Source of the DNA: Phylloscopus collybita
Taxonomy: Eukaryota > Chordata > Aves > Passeriformes > Phylloscopidae
DNA: 64,000 nucleotides
NCBI GenBank assembly: GCA_027886175.1
Contig: JAJNNQ010000156.1
Location: forward strand, 310,001-374,000
Direction of reading: 5' to 3'
The position numbers and the translations under genes are program-made. The notes beneath the pieces were generated by a model. That model worked only from the letters and a program-made list of their open reading frames with translations. It was not told where the DNA came from and searched no databases. Every line of letters starts with the position of its first letter. Position 1 is the stretch's first letter. Of the stretch, positions 23,628 to 37,755 are shown piece after piece.

Positions 23628-26600
23628 CCATGGGAAACCAAAGTCTCCACTCCAGGGTCCTGGTGTGAGTTTGTAGGAGGCCTTTGGCACTACAAGAGCA
23701 GACAAAGTTCCATCTGGTGGTTGATTGCATCGAGGAGATATCCTCATTTGTATGGAATTTCAGCAGACAGAAGCCCAGTGGCAGGCAGACAGCATTAGAC
23801 ACAAACAATGGACCTTTTCCATGGGAAACCAAAGTCTCCACCCCAGCTTCTTGATGTCACTTTGTAGGAGGCCTTTGGCACTACGGGGGCAGACAAACTT
23901 CCACCCGGTGGTAGATTACACCTGGGAGATATCCTCATTTTTATGGAACTTCAGCAGTCATAAACACAGTGCCAGGCAAAGAGCATTAGACAGGAACGGT
24001 GGTCCTTTTCCATGGGAAACCAAAGTCTCCACCATAGGTTCCTGATGGCAGTTTGTAGGAGACCTTTGGCACTACAAGGGCAGAGAAACTTCCATCTGGT
24101 GTTTGATTGCACCTGGGAGATATTCTCATTTGTATGGAATTTAAGTGGAATTTTAGTAGGCAGAATCCCAGCAGCAGGTAGATAGAATTAGACATGAATA
24201 GTGGCTCATTTCCATGGGAAACCAAAGTCTCCATCCCCCGTTCCTGATGTCAGTCTGTAAGAGGCGATTGGAACTACAAGGGCAGAAAAAATTCCATCTG
24301 GTGGTAGATTGGACCTGGGAGATATCGCCATTTGTATGGAATTTTAGTGGTATTTTAGTAGGCAGAAGTCCAGCGGCAGGCAGACAGCATTACACACGAA
24401 CGCTGCCCAATAGCCATGGGAAACCAAAGTCTCCAACCCAGGCTCCTCATGTCAGTTTGTAGGAGGCCTTTGGCATTAAAAGGGCAGACAAACTTCCATC
24501 TGGTGGGAAATTCCATTTGGGAGATATCCTCATATGTATGGAACTTTAGTAGGCATATGCCCACTGGCAGGCAGACAGCATTAGACAAGAACGGTGGCCC
24601 TTTTCCATGGAAAGACAAATTATCCATCCTATGTTCCTGATGTCAGTTTGAAGGAGGCCTTTGGCAATACAAGGGCAGAAAAACTTCCATCTGGTGGTTG
24701 ATTGCATCGGGGAGATATGCTCATTTGTATGGGATTTCAGAAGGCAGAAGCCAAGTGGCACGCAGACAGCATTGGACACGAACAGTGGCCCTTTTCCATG
24801 GGAAACCAAAATCTCCACCCCACGTTGCTGATGTCTCATTGTAGGAGGCGTTTTCCAATATAAGGGCAGAGAAACTTCCATCTGGTTGTAGATTGCACCT
24901 GGGAGATATCCTCATTTCTATGGAATTTTAGTGGAATTTTAGTAGGAAGAAACCCAGTGGCAGGCAGACAGCATTAGACACGAACAATGGCCCATTCCTA
25001 TGGGAAACCACAGTCTCCACCCCACATTCCTGATGTCCGTTTCTAAGAGGCCTGTGGCACTACAAGGGCAGACAAACTTCCGCCTGGTGGCATATTGCAT
25101 CTGGGAGATATCCTCATGTGTATGTAGTTTCAGTAGTCATAAACCCAGTGGCAAGGAGACAGCATTAAACACAAAGGGTGGCCCTTTTCCAATAGAAACC
25201 AAAGCGTTCTCTCCAGATTCCTGATGTCAGTTTGTAGGAGGCCGTTGGCATTACAAAGGCAGACAAACTTTCAACTGGTGGTAGACTCCATCTGGGAGAT
25301 ATCCTCATTTGTATGGAATTTTACTAGGCATAAGCCCAGTGGCAGGCACATAGCATTACACATAAACGGTGGCCCATGTCCATGGGAAAACAAAGTCTCC
25401 ACCCCACGGTCCTGATGTCAGTTTTTAGGAGGCCTTTGGCACTACGAGGGCAGACAAACGTCCACGTGGTTGTAGATTGCACCTGGGAGATATCCTCATT
25501 TATATAGAATTTTAGTGGAATTTTAGTAGGCATAAGCCCAGTGGCTGGCAGACGGCATTAGACACAAACGGTGGCCCATTTCCTTGGGAAACCAAAGTCT
25601 CCACCCCACGTTCCTGATGTCAGTTTTTAGGAGGCCTTTGGCACTACGAGGGCAGACAAACGTCCACGTGGTTGTAGATTGCACCTGGGAGATATCCTCA
25701 TTTGTATGGAATTTGAGTGGAATTTTAGTAGGCAGAATCCCAGCGGCAGGCAGACAGAATTAGACACGAATAGTGGCCCATTTCCATGGGAAACCAAAGT
25801 CTCCACCCCAGGTTCCTGATGTCATTTTTTAGGAGGCCTCTGGCACTACAAGAGGGGACAAACTTCCAACTGGTGGCATATTGCATCTGGGATATATCCT
25901 CATTTGTGAGGAATTTCAGCGGGCATAACCCCAGTGACAGGCAGACAGCCTTAGACACGAACAGTGGCCCTTTTCCGTGGGAAACCAAAACCTCCAGCCC
26001 ATGTTGCAAATGTCACTTTGTAGGAGGCGTTTTCCAATATAAGGGCAGAGAAACTTCCATCTGGTGGTAGATTACACCTGATAGATATCCTCATTTCTAT
26101 TGAATTTTAGTGCAATTTTAGTAGGAAGAAGCCCAGTGGCAGGCAGACAGCATTAAACACGAACAATGGCCCATTTCTATGGGAAACCAAAGTCTCCACC
26201 CCACGTTCCTGATGTCCGTTTCTAGAAGGCCTTTGGAACGACAAGGGCAGACAAACTTCCGTCTGGTGGTTGATTGCATCGTGGAGATATCCTCATTTGT
26301 ATGGAATTTCAGCAGGTAGAAGCCCAGTGGCAGGCAGATACCATTAGACATGAACGGTGGCCCTTTTCCCATGGGCAGCCAAAAATCTCCAGGCCACGTT
26401 CCTGATGTCAGGTTTTAGGAGGCCTTTGGCAGTACAAGGGCAAACAAACTTCCGTCTGGTGGCTGATTACATCGGGGAGATATCCTCATTTGTATGGAAT
26501 TTCAGCAGGTAGAAGCCCAGTGGCAGGCAGAGAGACTTAGACACGTACGGTGGCCCTTTTCCATGGGAAAACAAACTCTCCAACCCAGCCTCCTGATGTC

Positions 26601-28323
26601 AGTTTCTAGGAGGCCTTTGGCATTAAAAGGGCAGACAAACTTCCATCTGGTGGGAAATTGCATTTGGGAGATAGCCTCATTTGTAGGGAATTTTAGTCGG
26701 CATATGTCCACTGGCAGGCAGACAGCATTGAACAACAAAGGTGGCCCTTTTCTATGGGAAACCAATGCGTCCTCTCCAGATTCCTGATGTCAGTTTGTAT
26801 GAGGCCGTTGGCATTAGAAGGGCAGACAAACTTTCAACTGGTGGTAGACTCCATCTGGGAGATATCCTCATTTGTATGGGATTTTACTAGGCATAAGCCC
26901 AGTGGCAGGCACATAGCATTAGACACAAACGGTGGCCCATTTCCATGGGAAACCAAAGTCTCCACCGCACGTTCCTGATGTCAGTTTGTAGGAAGCCTTT
27001 GGCTCTACAGGGGCAGACAAACTTCCATCTGGTGGTAGATTGCACCTGGGAGACATCCTCATTTGTATGGAATTTTAGTACCCATAAGCCCAGTGGCAGG
27101 CAGACAACATTAGACACGAACGGTGGCCCTTTTCCATGGGAAACCAAAGTGTCCGCCCCAGGTTCCTGATGTCAATTTGTAGGAAGCCTTTGGCTCTACA
27201 GGGGCAGAGGAACTTCCATCTTGTGGTAGATTGCACCCGGGAGACATCCTCATTTGCATGGAAATTTAGTGGGATTTTAATAGGCAGAAGCCTAGTGGCA
27301 GGCACACATCATTAGACACGAACAATGGACCTTTTCCATGGGAAACCAAAGTCTCCACCTCACGTTGCTGATGTCAGTTTGTAGGAGGCCTTTGGACCTA
27401 CAAGGGCAGACGAACTTCCATCTGGTGGTAGATTGCACCTGGGAGATATGCTCATTTGAATAGAATTTTAGTGGAATTTTAGTAGGCATAACCACAGTGC
27501 CAGGCAGACAGCATTAGACACGAACGGTGGCCCATTTCCCGGGGAAACCAAAGTCTCCATCCCACATGCCTGATATCAGTTTGGACGAGGCCTTTGGTGC
27601 TACAAGCGCAGACAAACTTCCAACTGGTGGTAGATTCCATGTGGGAGATATCCTCATTTGTGAGGAATTTCTGCAGGCATAACCCCAGTGGCAGGCAGAC
27701 AGCATTAGAAACGAACGGTGCCCCTTTTCCATGGGAAACCAATGTCTCCACCCCACGTTCCTGATGTCAGTTTTTAGGAGGCCTTTGGCACTACAAGGGC
27801 AGAGAAACTTCCATCTGGTTGTAGATTGTACCTGGGAGATATTCTCATTTGTATGGAATTTAAGTGGAATTTTAGTAGGCATAAGCCTAGTGGCTGTCAG
27901 ACAGAATTAGACATGAATAGTGGCCCATTTCCATGGGAAACCAAAGTCTCCACCCCAGGTTCCTGATGTCATTTTCTAGGAGGCCTCTGGCACTACAAGA
28001 GGAGGCAAACTTCCAACTGGTGGCATATTGCATCTGGGAGATATCCTCATTTGTATGTAATTTTAGTAGCCATAAGCCCAGTGGCAGGCAGACAGCATTA
28101 GACACGAACGGTGGCCCTTTTCCATGGGAAACCAAAGTGTCCGCCCCAGGTTCCTGATGTCAATTTGTAGGAAGCCTTTGGCTCTACAGGGGCAGACAAA
28201 CTTCCATCTGGTGGTAGATTGCACCTGGGAGACATCCTCATTTGTATGGAATTTTAGTGGGATTTTAATAGGCAGAAGCCTAGTGGCATGCACAAGTCAT
28301 TAGGCACGAACGCTGGCCCATTT
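23628..28323 (+). repeat. H8: variant 24-monomer HOR copy (4696 bp)
   Basis: m1-m7 are canonical (23628 to 24997). m8-m10 are missing and variant block VB3 (24998-27930) stands in their place. m11 (27931) and m12 (28122) are canonical again. Confidence 0.93.
24998..27930 (+). repeat. Variant block VB3 inside H8 (15 monomers, 2933 bp)
   Basis: Monomers start at 24998, 25189, 25380, 25582, 25784, 25975, 26177, 26369, 26561, 26752, 26943, 27134, 27336, 27538 and 27729. The first three types are found only here and in VB4; the one at 25189 has a degenerate CCAATAGAAACC box. From 25784 the block is colinear with 3412-5558 of VB1 and 18730-20876 of VB2. Confidence 0.9.
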
Positions 28324-30681
28324 CCATGGGAAACCAAAGTCTCCACTCCAGGGTCCTGGTGTGAGTTTGTAGGAGGCCTTTGGCACTACAAGAGCAGACA
28401 AAGTTCCATCTGGTGGTTGATTGCATCGAGGAGATATCCTCATTTCTATGGAATTTCAGCAGGCAGAAGCCCAGTGGCAGGCAGACAGCATTAGACACAA
28501 ACAATGGACCTTTTCCATGGGAAACCAAAGTCTCCACCCCAGCTTCTTGATGTCACTTTGTAGGAGGCCTTTGGCACTACGGGGGCAGACAAACTTCCAC
28601 CCGGTGGTAGATTACACCTGGGAGATATCCTCATTTTTATGGAACTTCAGCAGTCATAAACACAGTGCCAGGCAAAGAGCATTAGACAGGAACGGTGGTC
28701 CTTTTCCATGGGAAACCAAAGTCTCCACCATAGGTTCCTGATGGCAGTTTGTAGGAGGCCTTTGGCACTACAAGGGCAGAGAAACTTCCATCTGGTGTTA
28801 GGTTGTAGCTGGGAGATATACTCATTTGTATGGAATTTTAGTGGAATTTTAGTAGGCAGAATCCCAGCAGCAGGTAGATAGAATTAGACATGAATAGTGG
28901 CTCATTTCCATGGGAAACCAAAGTCTCCATCCCCCGTTCCTGATGTCAGTCTGTAAGAGGCGATTGGAACTACAAGGGCAGAAAAAATTCCATCTGGTGG
29001 TAGATTGGACCTGGGAGATATCGCCATTTGTATGGAATTTTAGTGGTATTTTAGTAGGCAGAAGTCCAGCGGCAGGCAGACAGCATTACACACAAACGCT
29101 GCCCAATAGCCATGGGAAACCAAAGTCTCCAACCCAGGCTCCTCATGTCAGTTTGTAGGAGGCCTTTGGCATTAAAAGGGCAGACAAACTTCCATCTGGT
29201 GGGAAATTCCATTTGGGAGATATCCTCATATGTATGGAACTTTAGTAGGCATATGCCCACTGGCAGGCAGACAGCATTAGACAAGAACGGTGGCCCTTTT
29301 CCATGGAAAGACAAATTATCCATCCTATGTTCCTGATGTCAGTTTGAAGGAGGCCTTTGGCAATACAAGGGCAGAAAAACTTCCATCTGGTGGTTGATTG
29401 CATCGGGGAGATATGCTCATTTGTATGGGATTTCAGAAGGCAGAAGCCAAGTGGCACGCAGACAGCATTGGACACGAACAGTGGCCCTTTTCCATGGGAA
29501 ACCAAAATCTCCACCCCACGTTGCTGATGTCTCATTGTAGGAGGCGTTTTCCAATATAAGGGCAGAGAAACTTCCATCTGGTTGTAGATTGCACCTGGGA
29601 GATATCCTCATTTCTATGGAATTTTAGTGGAATTTTAGTAGGAAGAAACCCAGTGGCAGGCAGACAGCATTAGAAACGAACGGTGCCCCTTTTCCATGGG
29701 AAACCAATGTCTCCACCCCACGTTCCTGATGTCAGTTTTTAGGAGGCCTTTGGCACTACAAGGGCAGAGAAACTTCCATCTGGTTGTAGATTGTACCTGG
29801 GAGATATCCTCATTTCTATAGAATTTTAGTGGAATTTTAGTAGGCATAAGCCTAGTGGCTGTCAGACAGCATTAGACACAAACGGTGGCCCATTTCTATG
29901 GGAAACCACAGTCTCCACCCCACGTTCCTGATGTCAGTTTTTAGGAGGCATTTGGCACTACGAGGGCAGACAAACTTCCACCTGGTGGTAGATTGCACCT
30001 GGGAGATATCCTCATTTTTATGGAACTTCAGCAGTCATAACCACAGTGCCAGGCAGACAGCATTAGACAGGAACAGTGGTCCTTTTCCTAGGGAAACCAA
30101 AGTCTCCACCCTAGGTTCCCGAGGGCAGTTTGTAGGAGACCTTTGGAAACACAAGGGCAGAGAAACTTCCATCTGGTGTTTGATTGCACCTGGGAGATAT
30201 TCTCATTTGTATGGAATTTAAGTGGAATTTTAGTAGGCAGAATCCCAGCGGCAGGCAGACAGAATTAGACATGAATAGTGGCCCATTTCCATGGGAAACC
30301 AAAGTCTCCACCCCAGGTTCCTGATGTCATTTTCTAGGAGGCCTCTGGCACTACAACAGGAGGCAAACTTCCAACTGGTGGCATATTGCATCTGGGAGAT
30401 ATCCTCATTTGTATGTAATTTTAGTAGCCATAAGCCCAGTGGCAGGCAGACAGCATTAGACACGAACGGTGGCCCTTTTCCATGGGAAACCAAAGTGTCC
30501 GCCCCAGGTTCCTGATGTCAATTTGTAGGAAGCCTTTGGCTCTACAGGGGCAGACAAACTTCCATCTGGTGGTAGATTGCACCTGGGAGACATCCTCATT
30601 TGTATGGAATTTTAGTGGGATTTTAATAGGCAGAAGCCTAGTGGCATGCACAAGTCATTAGGCACAAACGCTGGCCCATTT
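28324..30681 (+). repeat. H9: canonical 12-monomer HOR
   Basis: Twelve monomers, 2358 bp. It has the m2 C allele, the type I m3 tail and the C form of m11. Its m5 leader has CACACAAACGCTG (near 29090), shared with the second m5 of VB1 (near 2796) but not with neighbouring copies. A private CATTTCTATGG occurs in m1 near 28446. Confidence 0.96.
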
Positions 30682-33039
30682 CCATGGGAAACCAAAGTCT
30701 CCACTCCAGGGTCCTGGTGTGAGTTTGTAGGAGGCCTTTGGCACTACAAGAGCAGACAAAGTTCCATCTGGTGGTTGATTGCATCGAGGAGATATCCTCA
30801 TTTGTATGGAATTTCAGCAGGCAGAAGCCCAGTGGCAGGCAGACAGCATTAGACACAAACAATGGACCTTTTCCATGGGAAACCAAAGTCTCCACCCCAG
30901 CTTCTTGATGTCAGTTTGTAGGAGACCTTTGGCACTACGGGGGCAGACAAACTTCCACCCGGTGGTAGATTACACCTGGGAGATATCCTCATTTTTATGG
31001 AACTTCAGCAGTCATAAACACAGTGCCAGGCAAAGAGCATTAGACAGGAACGGTGGTCCTTTTCCATGGGAAACCAAAGTCTCCACCATAGGTTCCTGAT
31101 GGCAGTTTGTAGGAGGCCTTTGGCACTACAAGGGCAGAGAAACTTCCATCTGGTGTTAGGTTGTAGCTGGGAGATATACTCATTTGTATGGAATTTTAGT
31201 GGAATTTTAGTAGGCAGAATCCCAGCAGCAGGTAGATAGAATTAGACATGAATAGTGGCTCATTTCCATGGGAAACCAAAGTCTCCATCCCCCGTTCCTG
31301 ATGTCAGTCTGTAAGAGGCGATTGGAACTACAAGGGCAGAAAAAATTCCATCTGGTGGTAGATTGGACCTGGGAGATATCGCCATTTGTATGGAATTTTA
31401 GTGGTATTTTAGTAGGCAGAAGTCCAGCGGCAGGCAGACAGCATTACACACGAACGCTGCCCAATAGCCATGGGAAACCAAAGTCTCCAACCCAGGCTCC
31501 TCATGTCAGTTTGTAGGAGGCCTTTGGCATTAAAAGGGCAGACAAACTTCCATCTGGTGGGAAATTCCATTTGGGAGATATCCTCATATGTATGGAACTT
31601 TAGTAGGCATATGCCCACTGGCAGGCAGACAGCATTAGACAAGAACGGTGGCCCTTTTCCATGGAAAGACAAATTATCCATCCTATGTTCCTGATGTCAG
31701 TTTGAAGGAGGCCTTTGGCAATACAAGGGCAGAAAAACTTCCATCTGGTGGTTGATTGCATCGGGGAGATATGCTCATTTGTATGGGATTTCAGAAGGCA
31801 GAAGCCAAGTGGCACGCAGACAGCATTGGACACGAACAGTGGCCCTTTTCCATGGGAAACCAAAATCTCCACCCCACGTTGCTGATGTCTCATTGTAGGA
31901 GGCGTTTTCCAATATAAGGGCAGAGAAACTTCCATCTGGTTGTAGATTGCACCTGGGAGATATCCTCATTTCTATGGAATTTTAGTGGAATTTTAGTAGG
32001 AAGAAACCCAGTGGCAGGCAGACAGCATTAGAAACGAACGGTGCCCCTTTTCCATGGGAAACCAATGTCTCCACCCCACGTTCCTGATGTCAGTTTTTAG
32101 GAGGCCTTTGGCACTACAAGGGCAGAGAAACTTCCATCTGGTTGTAGATTGTACCTGGGAGATATCCTCATTTCTATAGAATTTTAGTGGAATTTTAGTA
32201 GGCATAAGCCTAGTGGCTGTCAGACAGCATTAGACACAAACGGTGGCCCATTTCTATGGGAAACCACAGTCTCCACCCCACGTTCCTGATGTCAGTTTTT
32301 AGGAGGCATTTGGCACTACGAGGGCAGACAAACTTCCACCTGGTGGTAGATTGCACCTGGGAGATATCCTCATTTTTATGGAACTTCAGCAGTCATAACC
32401 ACAGTGCCAGGCAGACAGCATTAGACAGGAACAGTGGTCCTTTTCCTAGGGAAACCAAAGTCTCCACCCTAGGTTCCCGAGGGCAGTTTGTAGGAGACCT
32501 TTGGAAACACAAGGGCAGAGAAACTTCCATCTGGTGTTTGATTGCACCTGGGAGATATTCTCATTTGTATGGAATTTAAGTGGAATTTTAGTAGGCAGAA
32601 TCCCAGCGGCAGGCAGACAGAATTAGACATGAATAGTGGCCCATTTCCATGGGAAACCAAAGTCTCCACCCCAGGTTCCTGATGTCATTTTCTAGGAGGC
32701 CTCTGGCACTACAACAGGAGGCAAACTTCCAACTGGTGGCATATTGCATCTGGGAGATATCCTCATTTGTATGTAATTTTAGTAGCCATAAGCCCAGTGG
32801 CAGGCAGACAGCATTAGACACGAACGGTGGCCCTTTTCCATGGGAAACCAAAGTGTCCGCCCCAGGTTCCTGATGTCAATTTGTAGGAAGCCTTTGGCTC
32901 TACAGGGGCAGACAAACTTCCATCTGGTGGTAGATTGCACCTGGGAGACATCCTCATTTGTATGGAATTTTAGTGGGATTTTAATAGGCAGAAGCCTAGT
33001 GGCATGCACAAGTCATTAGGCACGAACGCTGGCCCATTT
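30682..33039 (+). repeat. H10: canonical 12-monomer HOR
   Basis: Twelve monomers, 2358 bp. It has the m2 G allele with GGAGACC, the type I m3 tail and the C form of m11. Confidence 0.96.
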
Positions 33040-35397
33040 CCATGGGAAACCAAAGTCTCCACTCCAGGGTCCTGGTGTGAGTTTGTAGGAGGCCTTTGGC
33101 ACTACAAGAGCAGACAAAGTTCCATCTGGTGGTTGATTGCATCGAGGAGATATCCTCATTTGTATGGAATTTCAGCAGGCAGAAGCCCAGTGGCAGGCAG
33201 ACAGCATTAGACACAAACAATGGACCTTTTCCATGGGAAACCAAAGTCTCCACCCCAGCTTCTTGATGTCAGTTTGTAGGAGGCCTTTGGCACTACGGGG
33301 GCAGACAAACTTCCACCCGGTGGTAGATTACACCTGGGAGATATCCTCATTTTTATGGAACTTCAGCAGTCATAAACACAGTGCCAGGCAAAGAGCATTA
33401 GACAGGAACGGTGGTCCTTTTCCATGGGAAACCAAAGTCTCCACCATAGGTTCCTGATGGCAGTTTGTAGGAGACCTTTGGCACTACAAGGGCAGAGAAA
33501 CTTCCATCTGGTGTTTGATTGCACCTGGGAGATATTCTCATTTGTATGGAATTTAAGTGGAATTTTAGTAGGCAGAATCCCAGCAGCAGGTAGATAGAAT
33601 TAGACATGAATAGTGGCTCATTTCCATGGGAAACCAAAGTCTCCATCCCCCGTTCCTGATGTCAGTCTGTAAGAGGCGATTGGAACTACAAGGGCAGAAA
33701 AAATTCCATCTGGTGGTAGATTGGACCTGGGAGATATCGCCATTTGTATGGAATTTTAGTGGTATTTTAGTAGGCAGAAGTCCAGCGGCAGGCAGACAGC
33801 ATTACACACGAACGCTGCCCAATAGCCATGGGAAACCAAAGTCTCCAACCCAGGCTCCTCATGTCAGTTTGTAGGAGGCCTTTGGCATTAAAAGGGCAGA
33901 CAAACTTCCATCTGGTGGGAAATTCCATTTGGGAGATATCCTCATATGTATGGAACTTTAGTAGGCATATGCCCACTGGCAGGCAGACAGCATTAGACAA
34001 GAACGGTGGCCCTTTTCCATGGAAAGACAAATTATCCATCCTATGTTCCTGATGTCAGTTTGAAGGAGGCCTTTGGCAATACAAGGGCAGAAAAACTTCC
34101 ATCTGGTGGTTGATTGCATCGGGGAGATATGCTCATTTGTATGGGATTTCAGAAGGCAGAAGCCAAGTGGCACGCAGACAGCATTGGACACGAACAGTGG
34201 CCCTTTTCCATGGGAAACCAAAATCTCCACCCCACGTTGCTGATGTCTCATTGTAGGAGGCGTTTTCCAATATAAGGGCAGAGAAACTTCCATCTGGTTG
34301 TAGATTGCACCTGGGAGATATCCTCATTTCTATGGAATTTTAGTGGAATTTTAGTAGGAAGAAACCCAGTGGCAGGCAGACAGCATTAGAAACGAACGGT
34401 GCCCCTTTTCCATGGGAAACCAATGTCTCCACCCCACGTTCCTGATGTCAGTTTTTAGGAGGCCTTTGGCACTACAAGGGCAGAGAAACTTCCATCTGGT
34501 TGTAGATTGTACCTGGGAGATATCCTCATTTCTATAGAATTTTAGTGGAATTTTAGTAGGCATAAGCCTAGTGGCTGTCAGACAGCATTAGACACAAACG
34601 GTGGCCCATTTCTATGGGAAACCACAGTCTCCACCCCACGTTCCTGATGTCAGTTTTTAGGAGGCATTTGGCACTACGAGGGCAGACAAACTTCCACCTG
34701 GTGGTAGATTGCACCTGGGAGATATCCTCATTTTTATGGAACTTCAGCAGTCATAACCACAGTGCCAGGCAGACAGCATTAGACAGGAACAGTGGTCCTT
34801 TTCCTAGGGAAACCAAAGTCTCCACCCTAGGTTCCCGAGGGCAGTTTGTAGGAGACCTTTGGAAACACAAGGGCAGAGAAACTTCCATCTGGTGTTTGAT
34901 TGCACCTGGGAGATATTCTCATTTGTATGGAATTTAAGTGGAATTTTAGTAGGCAGAATCCCAGCGGCAGGCAGACAGAATTAGACATGAATAGTGGCCC
35001 ATTTCCATGGGAAACCAAAGTCTCCACCCCAGGTTCCTGATGTCATTTTCTAGGAGGCCTCTGGCACTACAAGAGGAGGCAAACTTCCAACTGGTGGCAT
35101 ATTGCATCTGGGAGATATCCTCATTTGTATGTAATTTTAGTAGCCATAAGCCCAGTGGCAGGCAGACAGCATTAGACACGAACGGTGGCCCTTTTCCATG
35201 GGAAACCAAAGTGTCCGCCCCAGGTTCCTGATGTCAATTTGTAGGAAGCCTTTGGCTCTACAGGGGCAGACAAACTTCCATCTGGTGGTAGATTGCACCT
35301 GGGAGACATCCTCATTTGTATGGAATTTTAGTGGGATTTTAATAGGCAGAAGCCTAGTGGCATGCACAAGTCATTAGGCACGAACGCTGGCCCATTT
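33040..35397 (+). repeat. H11: canonical 12-monomer HOR
   Basis: Twelve monomers, 2358 bp. It has the m2 G allele with GGAGGCC, the type II m3 tail with GGCACTAC in the middle, and the G form of m11. Confidence 0.96.
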
Positions 35398-37755
35398 CCA
35401 TGGGAAACCAAAGTCTCCACTCCAGGGTCCTGGTGTGAGTTTGTAGGAGGCCTTTGGCACTACAAGAGCAGACAAAGTTCCATCTGGTGGTTGATTGCAT
35501 CGAGGAGATATCCTCATTTGTATGGAATTTCAGCAGGCAGAAGCCCAGTGGCAGGCAGACAGCATTAGACACAAACAATGGACCTTTTCCATGGGAAACC
35601 AAAGTCTCCACCCCAGCTTCTTGATGTCAGTTTGTAGGAGACCTTTGGCACTACGGGGGCAGACAAACTTCCACCCGGTGATAGATTACACCTGGGAGAT
35701 ATCCTCATTTTTATGGAACTTCAGCAGTCATAAACACAGTGCCAGGCAAAGAGCATTAGACAGGAACGGTGGTCCTTTTCCATGGGAAACCAAAGTCTCC
35801 ACCATAGGTTCCTGATGGCAGTTTGTAGGAGGCCTTTGGCACTACAAGGGCAGAGAAACTTCCATCTGGTGTTAGGTTGTAGCTGGGAGATATACTCATT
35901 TGTATGGAATTTTAGTGGAATTTTAGTAGGCAGAATCCCAGCAGCAGGTAGATAGAATTAGACATGAATAGTGGCTCATTTCCATGGGAAACCAAAGTCT
36001 CCATCCCCCGTTCCTGATGTCAGTCTGTAAGAGGCGATTGGAACTACAAGGGCAGAAAAAATTCCATCTGGTGGTAGATTGGACCTGGGAGATATCGCCA
36101 TTTGTATGGAATTTTAGTGGTATTTTAGTAGGCAGAAGTCCAGCGGCAGGCAGACAGCATTACACACGAACGCTGCCCAATAGCCATGGGAAACCAAAGT
36201 CTCCAACCCAGGCTCCTCATGTCAGTTTGTAGGAGGCCTTTGGCATTAAAAGGGCAGACAAACTTCCATCTGGTGGGAAATTCCATTTGGGAGATATCCT
36301 CATATGTATGGAACTTTAGTAGGCATATGCCCACTGGCAGGCAGACAGCATTAGACAAGAACGGTGGCCCTTTTCCATGGAAAGACAAATTATCCATCCT
36401 ATGTTCCTGATGTCAGTTTGAAGGAGGCCTTTGGCAATACAAGGGCAGAAAAACTTCCATCTGGTGGTTGATTGCATCGGGGAGATATGCTCATTTGTAT
36501 GGGATTTCAGAAGGCAGAAGCCAAGTGGCACGCAGACAGCATTGGACACGAACAGTGGCCCTTTTCCATGGGAAACCAAAATCTCCACCCCACGTTGCTG
36601 ATGTCTCATTGTAGGAGGCGTTTTCCAATATAAGGGCAGAGAAACTTCCATCTGGTTGTAGATTGCACCTGGGAGATATCCTCATTTCTATGGAATTTTA
36701 GTGGAATTTTAGTAGGAAGAAACCCAGTGGCAGGCAGACAGCATTAGAAACGAACGGTGCCCCTTTTCCATGGGAAACCAATGTCTCCACCCCACGTTCC
36801 TGATGTCAGTTTTTAGGAGGCCTTTGGCACTACAAGGGCAGAGAAACTTCCATCTGGTTGTAGATTGTACCTGGGAGATATCCTCATTTCTATAGAATTT
36901 TAGTGGAATTTTAGTAGGCATAAGCCTAGTGGCTGTCAGACAGCATTAGACACAAACGGTGGCCCATTTCTATGGGAAACCACAGTCTCCACCCCACGTT
37001 CCTGATGTCAGTTTTTAGGAGGCATTTGGCACTACGAGGGCAGACAAACTTCCACCTGGTGGTAGATTGCACCTGGGAGATATCCTCATTTTTATGGAAC
37101 TTCAGCAGTCATAACCACAGTGGCAGGCAGACAGCATTAGACAGGAACAGTGGTCCTTTTCCTAGGGAAACCAAAGTCTCCACCCTAGGTTCCCGAGGGC
37201 AGTTTGTAGGAGACCTTTGGAAACACAAGGGCAGAGAAACTTCCATCTGGTGTTTGATTGCACCTGGGAGATATTCTCATTTGTATGGAATTTAAGTGGA
37301 ATTTTAGTAGGCAGAATCCCAGCGGCAGGCAGACAGAATTAGACATGAATAGTGGCCCATTTCCATGGGAAACCAAAGTCTCCACCCCAGGTTCCTGATG
37401 TCATTTTCTAGGAGGCCTCTGGCACTACAACAGGAGGCAAACTTCCAACTGGTGGCATATTGCATCTGGGAGATATCCTCATTTGTATGTAATTTTAGTA
37501 GCCATAAGCCCAGTGGCAGGCAGACAGCATTAGACACGAACGGTGGCCCTTTTCCATGGGAAACCAAAGTGTCCGCCCCAGGTTCCTGATGTCAATTTGT
37601 AGGAAGCCTTTGGCTCTACAGGGGCAGACAAACTTCCATCTGGTGGTAGATTGCACCTGGGAGACATCCTCATTTGTATGGAATTTTAGTGGGATTTTAA
37701 TAGGCAGAAGCCTAGTGGCATGCACAAGTCATTAGGCACGAACGCTGGCCCATTT
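35398..37755 (+). repeat. H12: canonical 12-monomer HOR
   Basis: Twelve monomers, 2358 bp. It is the last copy with the type I m3 tail, and has the linked m2 GGAGACC. A private GGTGATAGATT occurs in m2 near 35681. The m9 tail has the GGC form and m11 the C form. Confidence 0.96.
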
